Notes: generated by a model from the letters alone, not told the origin. Shown: positions 7,908 through 16,192, numbered from the stretch's first letter. The stretch: DNA of 17,500 bases from Glandiceps talaboti (GCF_964340395.1 NC_135566.1:16572501-16590000), one strand, 5' to 3'. Made by a program: numbers and translations.

Positions 7908-10900
7908 GTGTGTGTGTGTGTTTGTGTGTGTTGTGTGTGTGTGTGTGACAATTTTTAGGGTTACAATAATGTTAAAGTGGCCATATGGATGACAAATGGG
8001 TATTTATTTATTTATTTTTTATTTATAAAAAAAAATAGAAAATGTGTAAAAAGTTTATTATTGTACATAATATAACAAACTTTTTACACATTTTTCAATG
8101 TTTTGCAATTTATTGAGTTACAAACAAGGATTTGGTATATGTTCTTTTACATTGTATTTCCAAGTAGAAAAGCGTAGTAGAGTTGTTTTATAAATTAAAA
8201 TGCCCAGATAAATAACAAATTTTCATCCATTTTAAAGAATCATCACCCACTCACATCAATCACTTTATTTCCATACCTGCTGTAGTTGATATGGCACTTC
8301 TTCCGGTAAATATTCCAGTAGCTTTCCCCGGATTACTTCTGAGATAACTTCTTCTGGACCTTGATCTGTGACAACATCAGGATGAAACTCCCAATCCCCA
8401 GGTTCTGCTCTGTCAAACAAGTAATCCTGTAGCTCGTCCACACCTTCCCCTTGTAAGGCAGACACCATAAACACCGAATCAAACCTTGGCCATCCACTTT
8501 TCTTCTTAATTTGAAATCTAATCCTTCTGGCCTTCTCTTTTTTCAGTTTCTGTTGAATCCATTTCAAATCTTTTCTTTTGATACCTCCAAGTTTTGATTC
8601 CAAAATGTCTTCATCAATGTCTGACTCTAACACTTCATTGATATCCTCTCTGCTCAAAAATTTCTCAAGTTCATCAAGATTGACTGTATTTTCAAATTTA
8701 TAGTCTGCTGATTCATCCGTTAGACTGACATCATTTTCTAATTCTGAAGCACAAGATTCATTTACACTGACATCACTAAACTGTTCGTCATCTTTTGGTA
8801 AAACAGCTTTACTTGAAAAAATTTGACTCATTTCAGTTGCATTTTCATCTGTAGATGACATTGTTTTGTTTCCTTCAGCAAAATTTTCATTCCATAATTT
8901 TTCCAAACTTTCATCTGTGTTTGATTTCCTTGTTTTAGACTTTGTTTGTAGTTTACTAAGTTGCTTCATTTTCAAATCTGTAACAATTTCTGCCAGCTTC
9001 TCTTTATTGACAGCAGTTTTCAACTTTTCCAGATGTAATTTTTGCTGGCTTTTCTCTTTCATTTGTCCACCAATTTCATCTACCACATCTATGTATGTTG
9101 TGCTCATTGGCTTTCCTGTCTTGGCTGAACCCAGCAGTTTAGCAGTTGCTGTGTCCACTTCAAAACTCTGGCCACCAACCATACCTTCTGTTAACTGTGC
9201 AGTCAATCCAAGGAGCATGTGTTTGGTTCTCAACATATCAGTCTTTAAAACGAGGAGAAAAAAAAGTGACAAAAGAGTCATACCAGTAGCTTCTATTTAC
9301 ACAACATATTACATTTTTTGTACAATGACAATGTTGAGTGTACAGTGCATGCATTTCATCAAACTAGATATGGGACGGTTAAAACCCAGACTGGCTGTTA
9401 CAATATGTCACAGCCCCATGACATGCAAGTGCAAGTGTACTCGGGGTATTGCACGAGTGCTCACTGTGCTTACAGTGTTCTCTGTGGCAGTACTTTCATG
9501 AGCATTGTGAGTGAAAGTGCAACAGAAAACACTGCAAGTATGTGTGCAAAAACCCCTCAGAACCCACACTGGAACTCACGTGGCATGGGGTTCTTTTATT
9601 TTCACTTATGTTATCCATGTAGGAAGGACCCAGACATAGCTTCCTACCTCCATGGTTTATTTGAAACAAACCAATTTCCATAAAAATGACACTATGCAAT
9701 CATGCGTTTATGTGTAGAACGACCAACCGCACCCTCATTTGCATATCATTTGCATGCAAGTATACAATAATTTTTTTGGTATAGCACTGCAGAGTAAATA
9801 CCACTAGTATGTGTGTGCACCAGTGCAAGTAATCTCTGGTATATATGTAATAGTAGACACAGCTTATGTTATGGTTTAAAACTTGACTGCAGCTAGTACA
9901 GACACGGATACAGTTTGCATTTGGGTGTACAGTGTTTTAACCACACAAGCTATGATATAATCAAGGGAAATATCTGTGTGCAATAATCTCCTGAACTCTT
10001 TTTTTTAGGGTTGTCATATGTTAGCATGCACAAACAAACAGTTAACCTGATTGGCTGCCATTGATGACTCTATACTGGATTGGTTGACTTGTTGTGTTAC
10101 TAGTTTCAATGATGACAAGTCCCATCATTGTAGATTCTGTGAAACTCCAATATGGCCTTAAGGCATTGGCTCATTTTTATCTTTAAAGCTGTGTCAACGT
10201 CTTTATGTCAAAATATCTTTCAGCAACTTCTAAGTTACTTACGATGTTGAAGGCAGCCATATTGGAAAAACGATTGATATGAATTGAATGAAACAAATGC
10301 TATGATTGGTCAATTTGTTGCTGGGTGACAGCTTGTACTGTTTGAGGGCGTGCTAACATATACAACTCTGAAAGTAAAGAGTTCAAGGGATGACTAAGAA
10401 AGAAATTGCAGTAAAATTCCCTTTGATTATTCAGGGTGAAAGTTGATGGAATAAGACAAATAAGTACCTTGTTAATGACTAGAATTGAAGGCACTGAAGA
10501 ATGGGAGTACAAATTATACATAATATCAGGATCTATTTTATACCTGGTCCATTTGTTGGAAACATCTATCAACACAATCACTATAAAGTAACAAAATACA
10601 TGTCAATCAAATAAGTCATCAATATGTCCTCAAATCAGGTGGTCTCAGATTTCCATATTTAAGTTTTTTATATTAATTTCAATTATTATTTCAGGAAGGG
10701 GTATATTCAATTTCCGAACTTTTTTAGAGGCACTAAATTATTAATTGATAATAATTTATTCAGAATATCCCATATTTGAAAGGTTACAAAAAGTATTACA
10801 TTTTTGATTTGATTCAAGAAAGGTTTGTACCCATGTGTACAAACCTTTCTTGAATCAAATCAAAAATGTAATACATGTATTTAACTATTTGCATATGTGC

Positions 10901-13206
10901 TGATCTTACTCTTCATTGTTCGAAAGTTTGCTGCTAACTTGACAAGTAAAAATTAATGATATGCTAATTTTATGCTAAATTTTCCTAACAGTTACAGTTG
11001 CGGATAATGAGGCCAAAAATACTATAATTGGTAATACTGAATTCACAACCTCAACTGAGAAAATGTTTGCCACTGGGATAATGCCATAACAGAGTCGCTA
11101 CGGGAACAAAATGGCCGACTTAGGTTTAGGTCCTGTTTGTGTAGTTTTTACACTCTATAACACCAACAACATGTATAATGTCAGTTTGTTTAAAAAACAT
11201 ATTTGCAATAGTTTGAATGTCACACATTTCCTTATATTACCCATAACCCCCTTTGTATATCCCTGTTACATGTGTTTAAAGGTGGAGCTGGCTGCCTGTG
11301 TGTTTGTCGTTAGCACCTAGACGTCCTAATCTTGAATAATTAAGAGTAATGAAAAGTAACGGATTTTCAGTACGAGTAACGAACAAGTCCCAGTCCAATC
11401 ATGTTTTGTCCAAAATTGTGTGTTCCATGTATAAATATCAACTTTCTGTAACAACACACACATTCCCAAGACATTCAGACATCCACACATAACCAATTCA
11501 TTACTAAAATCACCAGCTGCTCATTGTTGTTATGGATTTTCATAGAGAAATCACAGTTGTTCACTGTACGCATTCTAGTTTGACAATAACCCCTACAAAG
11601 TTAGGGGGCCTTTTATACCCCCTGTCTCGCCTGTTCTGGTGACTAACATTAGCACTTACCTAGTTGAGCTTCATCAAAGACATTCCTTGGATCAAGAAGC
11701 ATACCTCTTCCTAAACTGTGTCTGTATGCAGAAAAAAATGATGATATTACTAGTATTTTACCATGATTTCATTTTTAAAAACTTCTGCAAGATAATGATT
11801 TTTCTACTCAATACTTCCAATATGTAGAGAGATGGCCAAAGGCTAGAGATTTGGAAGTAACTCATTTGCATATAGTTATAAAAATACAATATTTCTATGT
11901 GTTACTACCAAACTAGAGAGACTATAGAGTTTCAATTAGGTGGCACCATGATTTTTACATCACATGCTTCCTGCTACAAATTAAACAAACAAAACGCAGG
12001 CACTGGTAGCCTGCATGCACATGAAATCTTAGCACTTTATCTCACTGTGAACCCAAATCAACAGTTCTGTGTTTGAATCTTCCATGTTTCATCCAACAGT
12101 GATGTTGATTTGTGTGTTCTGAGTAAAGATAAAATGTATCATTTTAATGTATCATTTTATATACTTGCATGCTATCAGTGTCTCATCATGTCAGTGCAGT
12201 AAGGTCATATCTCCCTATACAATTGCATAGCAGATACGACTGTAGTGCACTGATGCGACAGTCTGTAATTGGTACCAAAATCTTGAGTGAGACATACATT
12301 TAAAAACACATAATGTCCCCAAATTGAAACTCTATAGTCTCTCTGGTTTTGTAGTATAATGTACGCTACCTTTTAGCACTCTTTGGGTTTGTCATTCCTG
12401 GAGTGTCAAGGAATACCTACAAATGGAACAATTGTGTTAGTATAGGTATATTTGAAGGAAAACACAGCAATATTTACAAATGGGAGCATGTAACACAATC
12501 AATTGAACAACAATTTTGGCAAATTCTAGTATAATAATCCCTGAATTGTACATATATATGAACTATTTTTGGGTAGCTGCTTGGTATGGCCACTTATTAT
12601 ATTATGTAACTATGTAACTGTTTGCTGGAATTTTGCAACTGATATTGGTATTGGTATTGGTCATTTGAATTACATAACTATGTAAGTTCTTCTTTCATTT
12701 TGGCAACTGGAAATTGGTATCAATAATTTGTTTTATGCACGTATGTATGTCTTGTGTTTAAAAAAGTCTTTTCCACCCCTGAAGAACGCTATGATGCATA
12801 GTTCCAGGGGTAGGAGCATTTTAGTGATTTGCTTACGTAGTAAATCCAACACATGTCACTTATTTTGTTGTACTGTTTACAAAATCAATAGAAAACGGAG
12901 CATTGCTGTAAGTACTGTCAGGGGGAATAAAGTATATGACATTAAAATTGTGATTATCTGTCCTGTCACAGTTCATATACCCCAAGTCATAGAAATTTCT
13001 TAAAGTCATTAAGTTTTTTCAAAAATAACTTACAATCTGTGTGTCTCCCTCTGTCATCACGGCTGTTGTTCTTTTTCTAGTTGTATGAACTTTTCTTGAC
13101 ACTGTCGACACCTGAAAACAACAAAACATGACCTTTCAGTTTGATGATCTCAATCACTGACCTGTGACCTTTCAGTTTAATGATCTCAATCATTGACTTG
13201 TCACCT

Positions 13207-13272
<66 letters not shown>

Positions 13273-16010
13273 TCAATGGCCTTTGAACTTTTCAACACAT
13301 CAATATTGTCACCTCCATATAAAATATGAACTGAATCACTATCAGTATGCGAGACTCTAGTCTAGAGGCTATGTGTGATTTTGAAGGTCTCTCTCTCCTC
13401 ACTCTGTCTAGCTCAATGAGAAATCATGTACCAAAGGTTGATTATGCAAATGAGTAAACCCCAACTGCTAGAATGATGTAAACAGTGTATAAGTGACATC
13501 CTCAGATATGACAAATATACCATACTTGGACATTACGTAACTGTCCCCAATAAACATCAACTTATCATTGGGCAGAATTCTGTGCTTGATTTACAAAGAC
13601 ATGATGTTAATGACAGTGTGGGGGCCTTCTTTTCAATTTGAAATTCCATCTCAGGATCTCATTAAGTGAGACAGGAGTATAGTGAGCAGAGATCTGATGC
13701 CGAGTATAGCCTCTAGACTAGCAAGACTCTTGCATTCATGGATTATATGTCTAATTATGTGATAACACATTTATATCTTTAGAAACTTTAGGCCCTCCTC
13801 CCCAAAAATTATATGGTTCCAATTATGCTCTATTTTAGAATAGGTGGGGTAGGTATATTTTTTTACATGTGTGATTGTCTAGTTCAGGTAGAAATTTTTT
13901 CCATTGTTCTCCACATGTGTCTCTGTGTTATTGGTTTCTTCCCATCAGATGTACAGCCATTGCTTATTGAAAGAACAGTTTCATATTGTGTTTTGAGTTG
14001 ATGTCAGTTTTTGCATCATTTCTCACATGACTTCATAATTTTCTTCATTTTATTTTATTTTTTCTTGAATACATAAAAAAATTAAAGTCGGCAGTGAGAA
14101 CTAGTCGGGGGTCCAAACAGTTTTTTTTAAGGCCTCATGATTTGTGTTGCTTAAAATTTATGCAGTAACGATTCTTACCCATCTACCCATGAGTTGATTA
14201 ATCAATGTAGACTTCCCAGCATTTGGTGAGCCAATGATAGCTACTTTTAATATCTTGGCATCATCTGGTTGGTCAGGAATTTGAATGCAAAGTAAATCAT
14301 GGTAAGCTAGAATTGAAAATTAAAAAAAAAAAAGCTGTGTGTCAGACTCACATATAAAGAAATCGGATCAGGTCACAAAATCCTGTTTCTCCAGACTTTG
14401 CGAACAAACAAAAATATGTACACTCCTGGTGGAAGAAGATAAACTTGGGAACTGAGAAACGTTTCAATGGAAATTTTAACAGTAGAGTTGTTTATTTTCA
14501 AAAAAAATAAAAACAGCATTCTTCTATAACTTGATTTTTATATGATTTAGTGATTGTTATAAATCTTTAAAGCCACATTAGATCTAATTAGGGTATTATT
14601 TCTCGATCAGAAAACCAGCACTATATCCACTGAAAACTGTAAATATTCTTTATTATTAATTTAAAGTAAGTGTCGGGTTTGTTTTTATTTTACTTCACTG
14701 TCTAATTCGCATGTACTTGGGTTTAGGAGATAATTTCTACTCACCTTTATCTCTTGCCATTGGTTTTAGTGGTTCTCTGTAAGATTGCATTTCCTGATAG
14801 TGATCATTCTTATCGCTTTGATCTGCATCACTACTTGATTCAGGAGCAGCTGAATTCTGTCCATCACCATGGTAACAACACTGTAGTATTTGGCATGTTC
14901 TAATTGGCCCTGTATATTCCATCAAATCATATGATGTAGATAATCAATAACTAGTTAATTTGTGTGATCATATCATAGGCTACCCACAGACTTGATTACC
15001 TGGCTTGACTGACTATGTCATGGAGCCATTATAAGGTATGTCTTGTCAGACAGCTAAGTCTCTGTTCAGTCACTCAGTATGCCAAGCCAGATAGCTAAGT
15101 CTTTGTTGAGTCAGTGTGCAATGGGTAATGGCACCAAGGAAGTCTTTTCATCAAAGAGAATGTGTGCCTCCAGTTCCCCCCCTCCCAAATTTTGAAAACT
15201 TCACGTATTGGGAAAGAGACAGACAGCCTTGCCTGGCCTGTTGAAATCTTGGCAAAAAAAAATTAAACAAAAATAAAGACTGTCTCCAGGGACTGTCTAC
15301 ATAAAATAAACATGAAAATACCAAAACGTTGCTTGGTCAATTTCGCAATATATATAATCATAATTTTTCATTCTTACAAAGCGCATTACATTAAAAATAA
15401 TCTCAATGCGCTGTACAACTATTTGAAGAAAAAAAATGTTAAAAACTGTTAAAATCGTCCCGATATTAGAACCATAATACTAAAAAGGTCCACATGCAAA
15501 AAGGTAAAATATATAAAATGACTAGCTATAAAACTTTAAAAGGTAAGTTTTCAAACTGCTTTTAAAACTGTTGAATGAAGAAGCAGCTTGGATCGGTGAT
15601 GGCAAATAAATAAGATGGTGGGGCAATTCTTATTCCATTTAAACTTTAAAAGTAATACATGTGTAGGTACACAAAAACACAATCTGTCACAGTATCGCAA
15701 ACACCCGACTCAAGAAAGAGCAAACATTGGTGTTTATATGTGATTATGGAAGTTTAAAAAACATGTCGCTTTGCTAAACTTGTAAACAACGCGACGTACT
15801 TGCGCACGACGACCGTGTGTCGAATGACGCACGTACCGCAACACACACATTTCGACCATGAATAACGGGAAAAAAATGATACACATCCATTCACTTAAAA
15901 GGAAGATGTTACTTACGAGGGACTGTGTTAACAGGTTTGGTACAAATCGCAGGTTTTATGAAAATTGGTCGAAGAAACACCGAGGAACGTCGAAGCATGG
16001 TCGCAGCCAT
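6421..16010 (-). CDS. ERAL1: ERAL1: mitochondrial Era-like GTPase, 12S rRNA chaperone (complete, ten exons)
   Basis: Era-family GTPase; the animal protein works in the mitochondrial matrix, binding the 3' end of 12S rRNA during small-subunit assembly. Coding exons in transcription order: 16010-15917, 14909-14745, 14306-14179, 13111-13034, 12416-12370, 11721-11660, 10580-10468, 9242-8277, 7727-7647, 6546-6421. All nine introns are GT-AG, and the exons sum to 1860 nt (619 residues plus TAA). Landmarks: presequence about 1-45; G1 GSPNAGKS 112-119; G2 region around HTTR 138-141; G3 DTPG 159-162; G4 NKTD 228-231; G5 SAL 490-492; KH domain about 550-619. The start is the first Met of a typical presequence. 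The protein is roughly 180 residues longer than the human one as I recall it, almost all in exon 8. The KH loop reads AEKG instead of GxxG. It is divergent from the sAC-like gene, 182 bp between start codons. Confidence 0.93.
6608..6659 (+). promoter_or_regulatory. two perfect DR1 nuclear-receptor-type sites in ERAL1 intron 9
   Basis: AGGTCAAAGGTCA occurs exactly at 6608-6620 and 6647-6659, with a further AGGTCAAAG at 6706-6714. Two AGGTCA half-sites with a one-base spacer form the DR1 element bound by HNF4 and RXR heterodimers. A simple tandem origin is possible, so function is not shown. Confidence 0.4.
6771..7250. mobile_element. 480-bp foldback MITE in ERAL1 intron 9
   Basis: The left end TAAAGGGGAATGCCAATCC, with ATAAAGGTATTT downstream, pairs with the right end (AAATACCTTTAT, then GGTGTTCCTCTTTA). 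Matching continues inward in decayed form (TTGAAACTCTATTTCACC against GGTGAAATAGCATTTCAA). GGGACTTAA pairs with TTAAGTCCC near the centre. The right boundary is TTAA; the left has CTAA. Confidence 0.8.
6974..7060. repeat. perfect 34-bp hairpin at the centre of the foldback element
   Basis: Arms 6974-7007 and 7027-7060 are exact reverse complements over 34 bases (TATTCATTGGTTGCACACTG and onward), with a 19-base loop. They contain the ATGAATATTCAT-like core. The outer arms of the same element are clearly diverged. Confidence 0.9.
7647..7727 (-). CDS. ERAL1: ERAL1 exon 9: first part of KH domain
   Basis: Residues 552-578, NTEMIQTTDQGDLQVAQQII followed by CWKKSHA. The acceptor at CCAAACACAG (polypyrimidine tract CTCTCTACTCTTTCC upstream) was chosen because it keeps phase 0 and aligns NTEMI with KTAVW of human ERAL1. 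The next AG, 7 nt downstream, would put a stop in frame. Donor GTAAGC. Confidence 0.85.
7861..7947 (+). repeat. (GT)n microsatellite in ERAL1 intron 8
   Basis: About 87 bases of GT dinucleotide with a few TT and TTT interruptions near the 3' end. The copy number is likely variable. Confidence 0.95.
7972..8235. mobile_element. foldback MITE, GGCCATATGGATG family, copy B
   Basis: Begins TTAAAGTGGCCATATGGATG and ends CATCCATTTTAA, with TTAA at both ends; the right end lacks about eight bases of the terminal repeat. The centre is an inverted repeat, GTGTAAAAAGTTTATTATTG against CAAACTTTTTACAC. It shares TTATTGTAC and AACAAAC with copy A (4202-4530). It lies in ERAL1 intron 8, about 40 bases from the exon 8 donor. 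Confidence 0.8.
8277..9242 (-). CDS. ERAL1: ERAL1 exon 8: G4 end, long charged insertion, G5, KH start
   Basis: A 966-nt exon, residues 230-551. It completes NKTD (228-231), continues with LTAQLTEGMVGG as in other ERAL1 proteins, and then runs through about 220 charged residues: a Lys/Gln/Leu helix-like part (about 285-330), a Ser/Asp/Glu-rich acidic part (about 335-445) and a strongly basic part (KRKDLKWIQQKLKKEKARR, about 451-469). The conserved fold resumes at GWPRFDSVFMVSAL (G5) and continues to LPEEVPYQLQQ at the start of the KH region. Acceptor TTAAAG, donor GTATGG. Confidence 0.95.
9414..9590. mobile_element. foldback element in ERAL1 intron 7
   Basis: CCCCATGACATG at 9414 pairs with CATGGGG at 9584-9590. 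Inward, CGGGGTATTGCAC pairs with GTGCAAAAACCCC. Then CAGTGTTCTCTGTGGCA pairs with TGCAACAGAAAACACTG. The arms are imperfect, the centre is near 9502, and there is no coding content. A separate small hairpin (GTAGGAAG and CTTCCTAC) follows at about 9619-9647. Confidence 0.6.
9660..10140. other. ERAL1 intron 7 remainder, nothing assigned
   Basis: AT-rich intron sequence with duplicated ATTTGCAT octamer-like words near 9738 and 9748. No exon, RNA gene or clear repeat recognised. Confidence 0.4.
10147..10265. repeat. short inverted-repeat element with CCAATATGGC ends
   Basis: CCAATATGGC at 10147-10156 and its exact complement GCCATATTGG at 10256-10265 bracket about 120 bp inside ERAL1 intron 7. 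With ten-base arms and no visible target duplication, a MITE assignment is tentative. Confidence 0.35.
10468..10580 (-). CDS. ERAL1: ERAL1 exon 7: central strand and start of G4
   Basis: Residues 192-229. VIVLIDVSNKWTR is a close match to the VLVDVSDKWTR segment of vertebrate ERAL1. It ends VPSILVINK, so the NKxD motif is split by intron 7, phase 0. Acceptor TTTATAG, donor GTACTT. Confidence 0.94.
10793..10874. repeat. perfect 38-bp hairpin, 6-base loop, ERAL1 intron 6
   Basis: Arms 10793-10830 and 10837-10874 are exact reverse complements (GTATTACATTTTTGATTTGA and onward) around the loop CCATGT. There is no mismatch over 38 bases. No longer decayed arms are visible outside. Confidence 0.95.
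11660..11721 (-). CDS. ERAL1: ERAL1 exon 6: switch II region
   Basis: Residues 171-191, RHSLGRGMLLDPRNVFDEAQ plus Leu. It aligns with the segment after DTPG in ERAL1, where KRHxLE is followed by a DP-containing helix. Acceptor CATACAG, donor GTAAGT. Confidence 0.92.
11904..12355. mobile_element. 452-bp inverted-repeat element next to the ERAL1 exon 5 donor
   Basis: AGAGAGACTATAGAGTTTCA at 11915 (23-bp perfect core to 11937) pairs with 12322-12344. The match continues imperfectly outward (ACTACCAAACT against AGTTTTGTAGT-like sequence) to about 11904 and 12355. Inside is a second imperfect inverted repeat (TGTCTCATCATGTCAGTGCA against TGCACTGATGCGACA). It is non-coding and fills most of intron 5. 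Confidence 0.75.
12370..12416 (-). CDS. ERAL1: ERAL1 exon 5: G3 motif
   Basis: A 47-nt exon encoding VFLDTPGMTNPKSAK and two bases of the next Arg codon. DTPG is the Walker B/G3 motif. Acceptor TTTGTAG. The donor GTAGCG is weaker than the others of this gene. An inverted-repeat element ends only about 14 bases inside the following intron. Confidence 0.93.
13034..13111 (-). CDS. ERAL1: ERAL1 exon 4: G2/switch I
   Basis: Residues 130-155: VSTVSRKVHTTRKRTTAVMT and six more. VSRKVHTTR is the conserved Era/ERAL1 switch I segment with the effector Thr. Acceptor TTTTCAG, donor GTAAGT; 78 nt, phase 0 at both ends. Confidence 0.95.
13129..13271 (+). repeat. 36-bp tandem repeat leading into an (AATC)n microsatellite
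   Basis: Two 36-bp units (TGACCTTTCAGTTTGATGAT onward) at 13129-13164 and 13165-13200, then a third start that turns into TCAA repeats from 13208 to 13271 (about 16 copies). The junction TGACCTGTGACCT at 13158-13170 is also a DR1 on the opposite strand. Located in ERAL1 intron 3. Confidence 0.9.
13345..13735. mobile_element. about 390-bp inverted-repeat element in ERAL1 intron 3
   Basis: CTAGTCTAGAGGCTAT at 13357-13372 has an exact complement at 13706-13721. Outer parts (ATGCGAGACT against AGACTCTTGCAT) and inner parts (CTCACTCTGTCTAGCTCAAT against ATTAAGTGAGACAGGAG) pair imperfectly. No ORF. Confidence 0.7.
13800..14122 (-). repeat. dispersed repeat copy 2 (inverted relative to 3338-3665)
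   Basis: Read on the minus strand it shares ordered blocks with 3338-3665: TCTCACTGCC, GTATTCAAGAAAAAA, TTATGAAGTCATGTGAGAAA, AATGGCTGTACATCTGATGG then AAGAAACCAA, CTAGACAATCACACA, and CCCCACCTATTCT. It lies in ERAL1 intron 3, shortly after the exon 3 donor. Confidence 0.75.
14179..14306 (-). CDS. ERAL1: ERAL1 exon 3: G1 P-loop
   Basis: Residues 87-129. It contains KVAIIGSPNAGKSTLINQL, the nucleotide-binding P-loop in the form characteristic of Era proteins. Acceptor TTCTAG, donor GTAAGA. It ends in phase 0 after GRW. Confidence 0.95.
14567..14670 (+). mobile_element. end fragment related to the TTAA MITE at 2101-2633
   Basis: TTAAAGCCACATTAG at 14567 resembles the TTAAAGCTGCATTAGC terminus. 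The next part (CTCGATCAGAAAACCAG, then TATCCACTGAAAACTG) resembles the internal unit of that element near 2315 (TTCGATCAGACAGCCA, CTATTCACTGAAAAGTG). In ERAL1 intron 2. Confidence 0.5.
14745..14909 (-). CDS. ERAL1: ERAL1 exon 2: presequence end and variable linker
   Basis: Residues 32-86. It begins after acceptor ATATACAG and ends at donor GTGAGT. It has a Cys-containing start (RTCQILQCC) and a Ser/Asp-rich, probably disordered linker (PESSSDADQSDKND). It is placed by frame continuity on both sides rather than by conservation. Confidence 0.85.
15045..15113 (+). repeat. 41-bp direct repeat, two copies
   Basis: CAGACAGCTAAGTCTCTGTT and CAGATAGCTAAGTCTTTGTT are 41 bp apart, each followed by an AGTCA word. 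In ERAL1 intron 1. Confidence 0.6.
15360..15655 (+). mobile_element. retroposon-like dispersed repeat fragment in ERAL1 intron 1
   Basis: Two blocks have the look of a widespread invertebrate repeat. The first is TACAAAGCGCATTACATT with TCTCAATGCGCTGTACAA. The second, about 100 bases on, is AAAGGTAAGTTTTCAAACTG, an AAAACTGTTGAATGAAG word and GGTGGGGCAATTCTTATTCC. The resemblance is from memory and the family is unnamed here. No second copy exists in this window. Confidence 0.4.
15917..16010 (-). CDS. ERAL1: ERAL1 exon 1: mitochondrial presequence
   Basis: Encodes residues 1-31 plus one base: MAATMLRRSSVFLRPIFIKP followed by a Lys-containing stretch. It has several Arg/Lys and no acidic residue, which holds until about residue 47 in exon 2; this is the expected pattern of a matrix-targeting peptide. 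The context ACAAGATGG is a good initiation context (A at -3, G at +4). Donor GTAAGT occupies 15916-15911. The split codon C+GG gives Arg32. Confidence 0.88.
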
Positions 16011-16014
16011 CTTG
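16003..16014 (-). promoter_or_regulatory. YY1-type motif over the ERAL1 start codon
   Basis: CAAGATGGCTGC on the minus strand includes the ERAL1 ATG and is close to the YY1 consensus (AAGATGGCGGC). YY1 sites at or just after the start of transcription, overlapping the initiator ATG, are common in genes for mitochondrial and ribosomal proteins. Confidence 0.5.
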
Positions 16015-16192
16015 TTTTGGCATGTGCATTGTGGGATACATATCTGACCTAACTTGACCTCTACACGGTAGTACTTCGCGGAAAAAGAACAGAACATCTG
16101 CATATGACGACACAATAGCGCTCGATATTTTGATTTTCCAAGAACTTATCCTCAAATGGCTGGCAATACATGATCAAGACTTTCCATTAAAC
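16011..16192. promoter_or_regulatory. bidirectional promoter between ERAL1 and the sAC-like gene
   Basis: Only 182 bp separate the two divergent start codons, so both 5' UTRs and core promoters must overlap or lie just inside the genes. About 15781-16280 is visibly richer in CpG than the AT-rich remainder (for example CGCGACGTAC near 15790 and TCGCGG near 16076). No clear TATA box is positioned for either gene. Visible words include the YY1-type motif at 16003-16014 and a TGACG half-site at 16105-16109. Confidence 0.6.

Noticed and set aside
7861-7947. GT tract as a Z-DNA regulatory element
   Set aside because: GT microsatellites are common in introns; nothing else here supports a function.
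8866-9501. 211-codon ORF on the plus strand
   Set aside because: Antisense shadow of ERAL1 exon 8. The opposite strand has clear ERAL1 homology and conforming splice sites.
11111-11320. ORF starting ATGGCCGAC, possible nested gene in ERAL1 intron 6
   Set aside because: The start context is attractive, but the peptide beyond the first ten residues is low-quality and Cys/Phe/Val-rich, and there is no downstream splice or family signal.
12728-13003. 91-codon ORF in ERAL1 intron 4
   Set aside because: Intron sequence with no splice signals or recognisable motif; length is within chance for this region.
13208-13271. CRISPR-like or short regular array
   Set aside because: It is a pure tetranucleotide (AATC)n microsatellite without spacers.
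15520-15560. GTAAGT near 15542 as a splice donor of an extra exon
   Set aside because: It lies on the plus strand inside ERAL1 intron 1 and within a repeat-like segment; no coding frame leads into it.
15858-16052. ORF on the plus strand at the ERAL1 start
   Set aside because: Antisense to ERAL1 exon 1, whose minus-strand product is a convincing presequence joined in frame to exon 2.
16130-16192. Longer N-terminus for the sAC-like protein
   Set aside because: The upstream extension begins at TTG. The first in-frame ATG is 16193, in good context.
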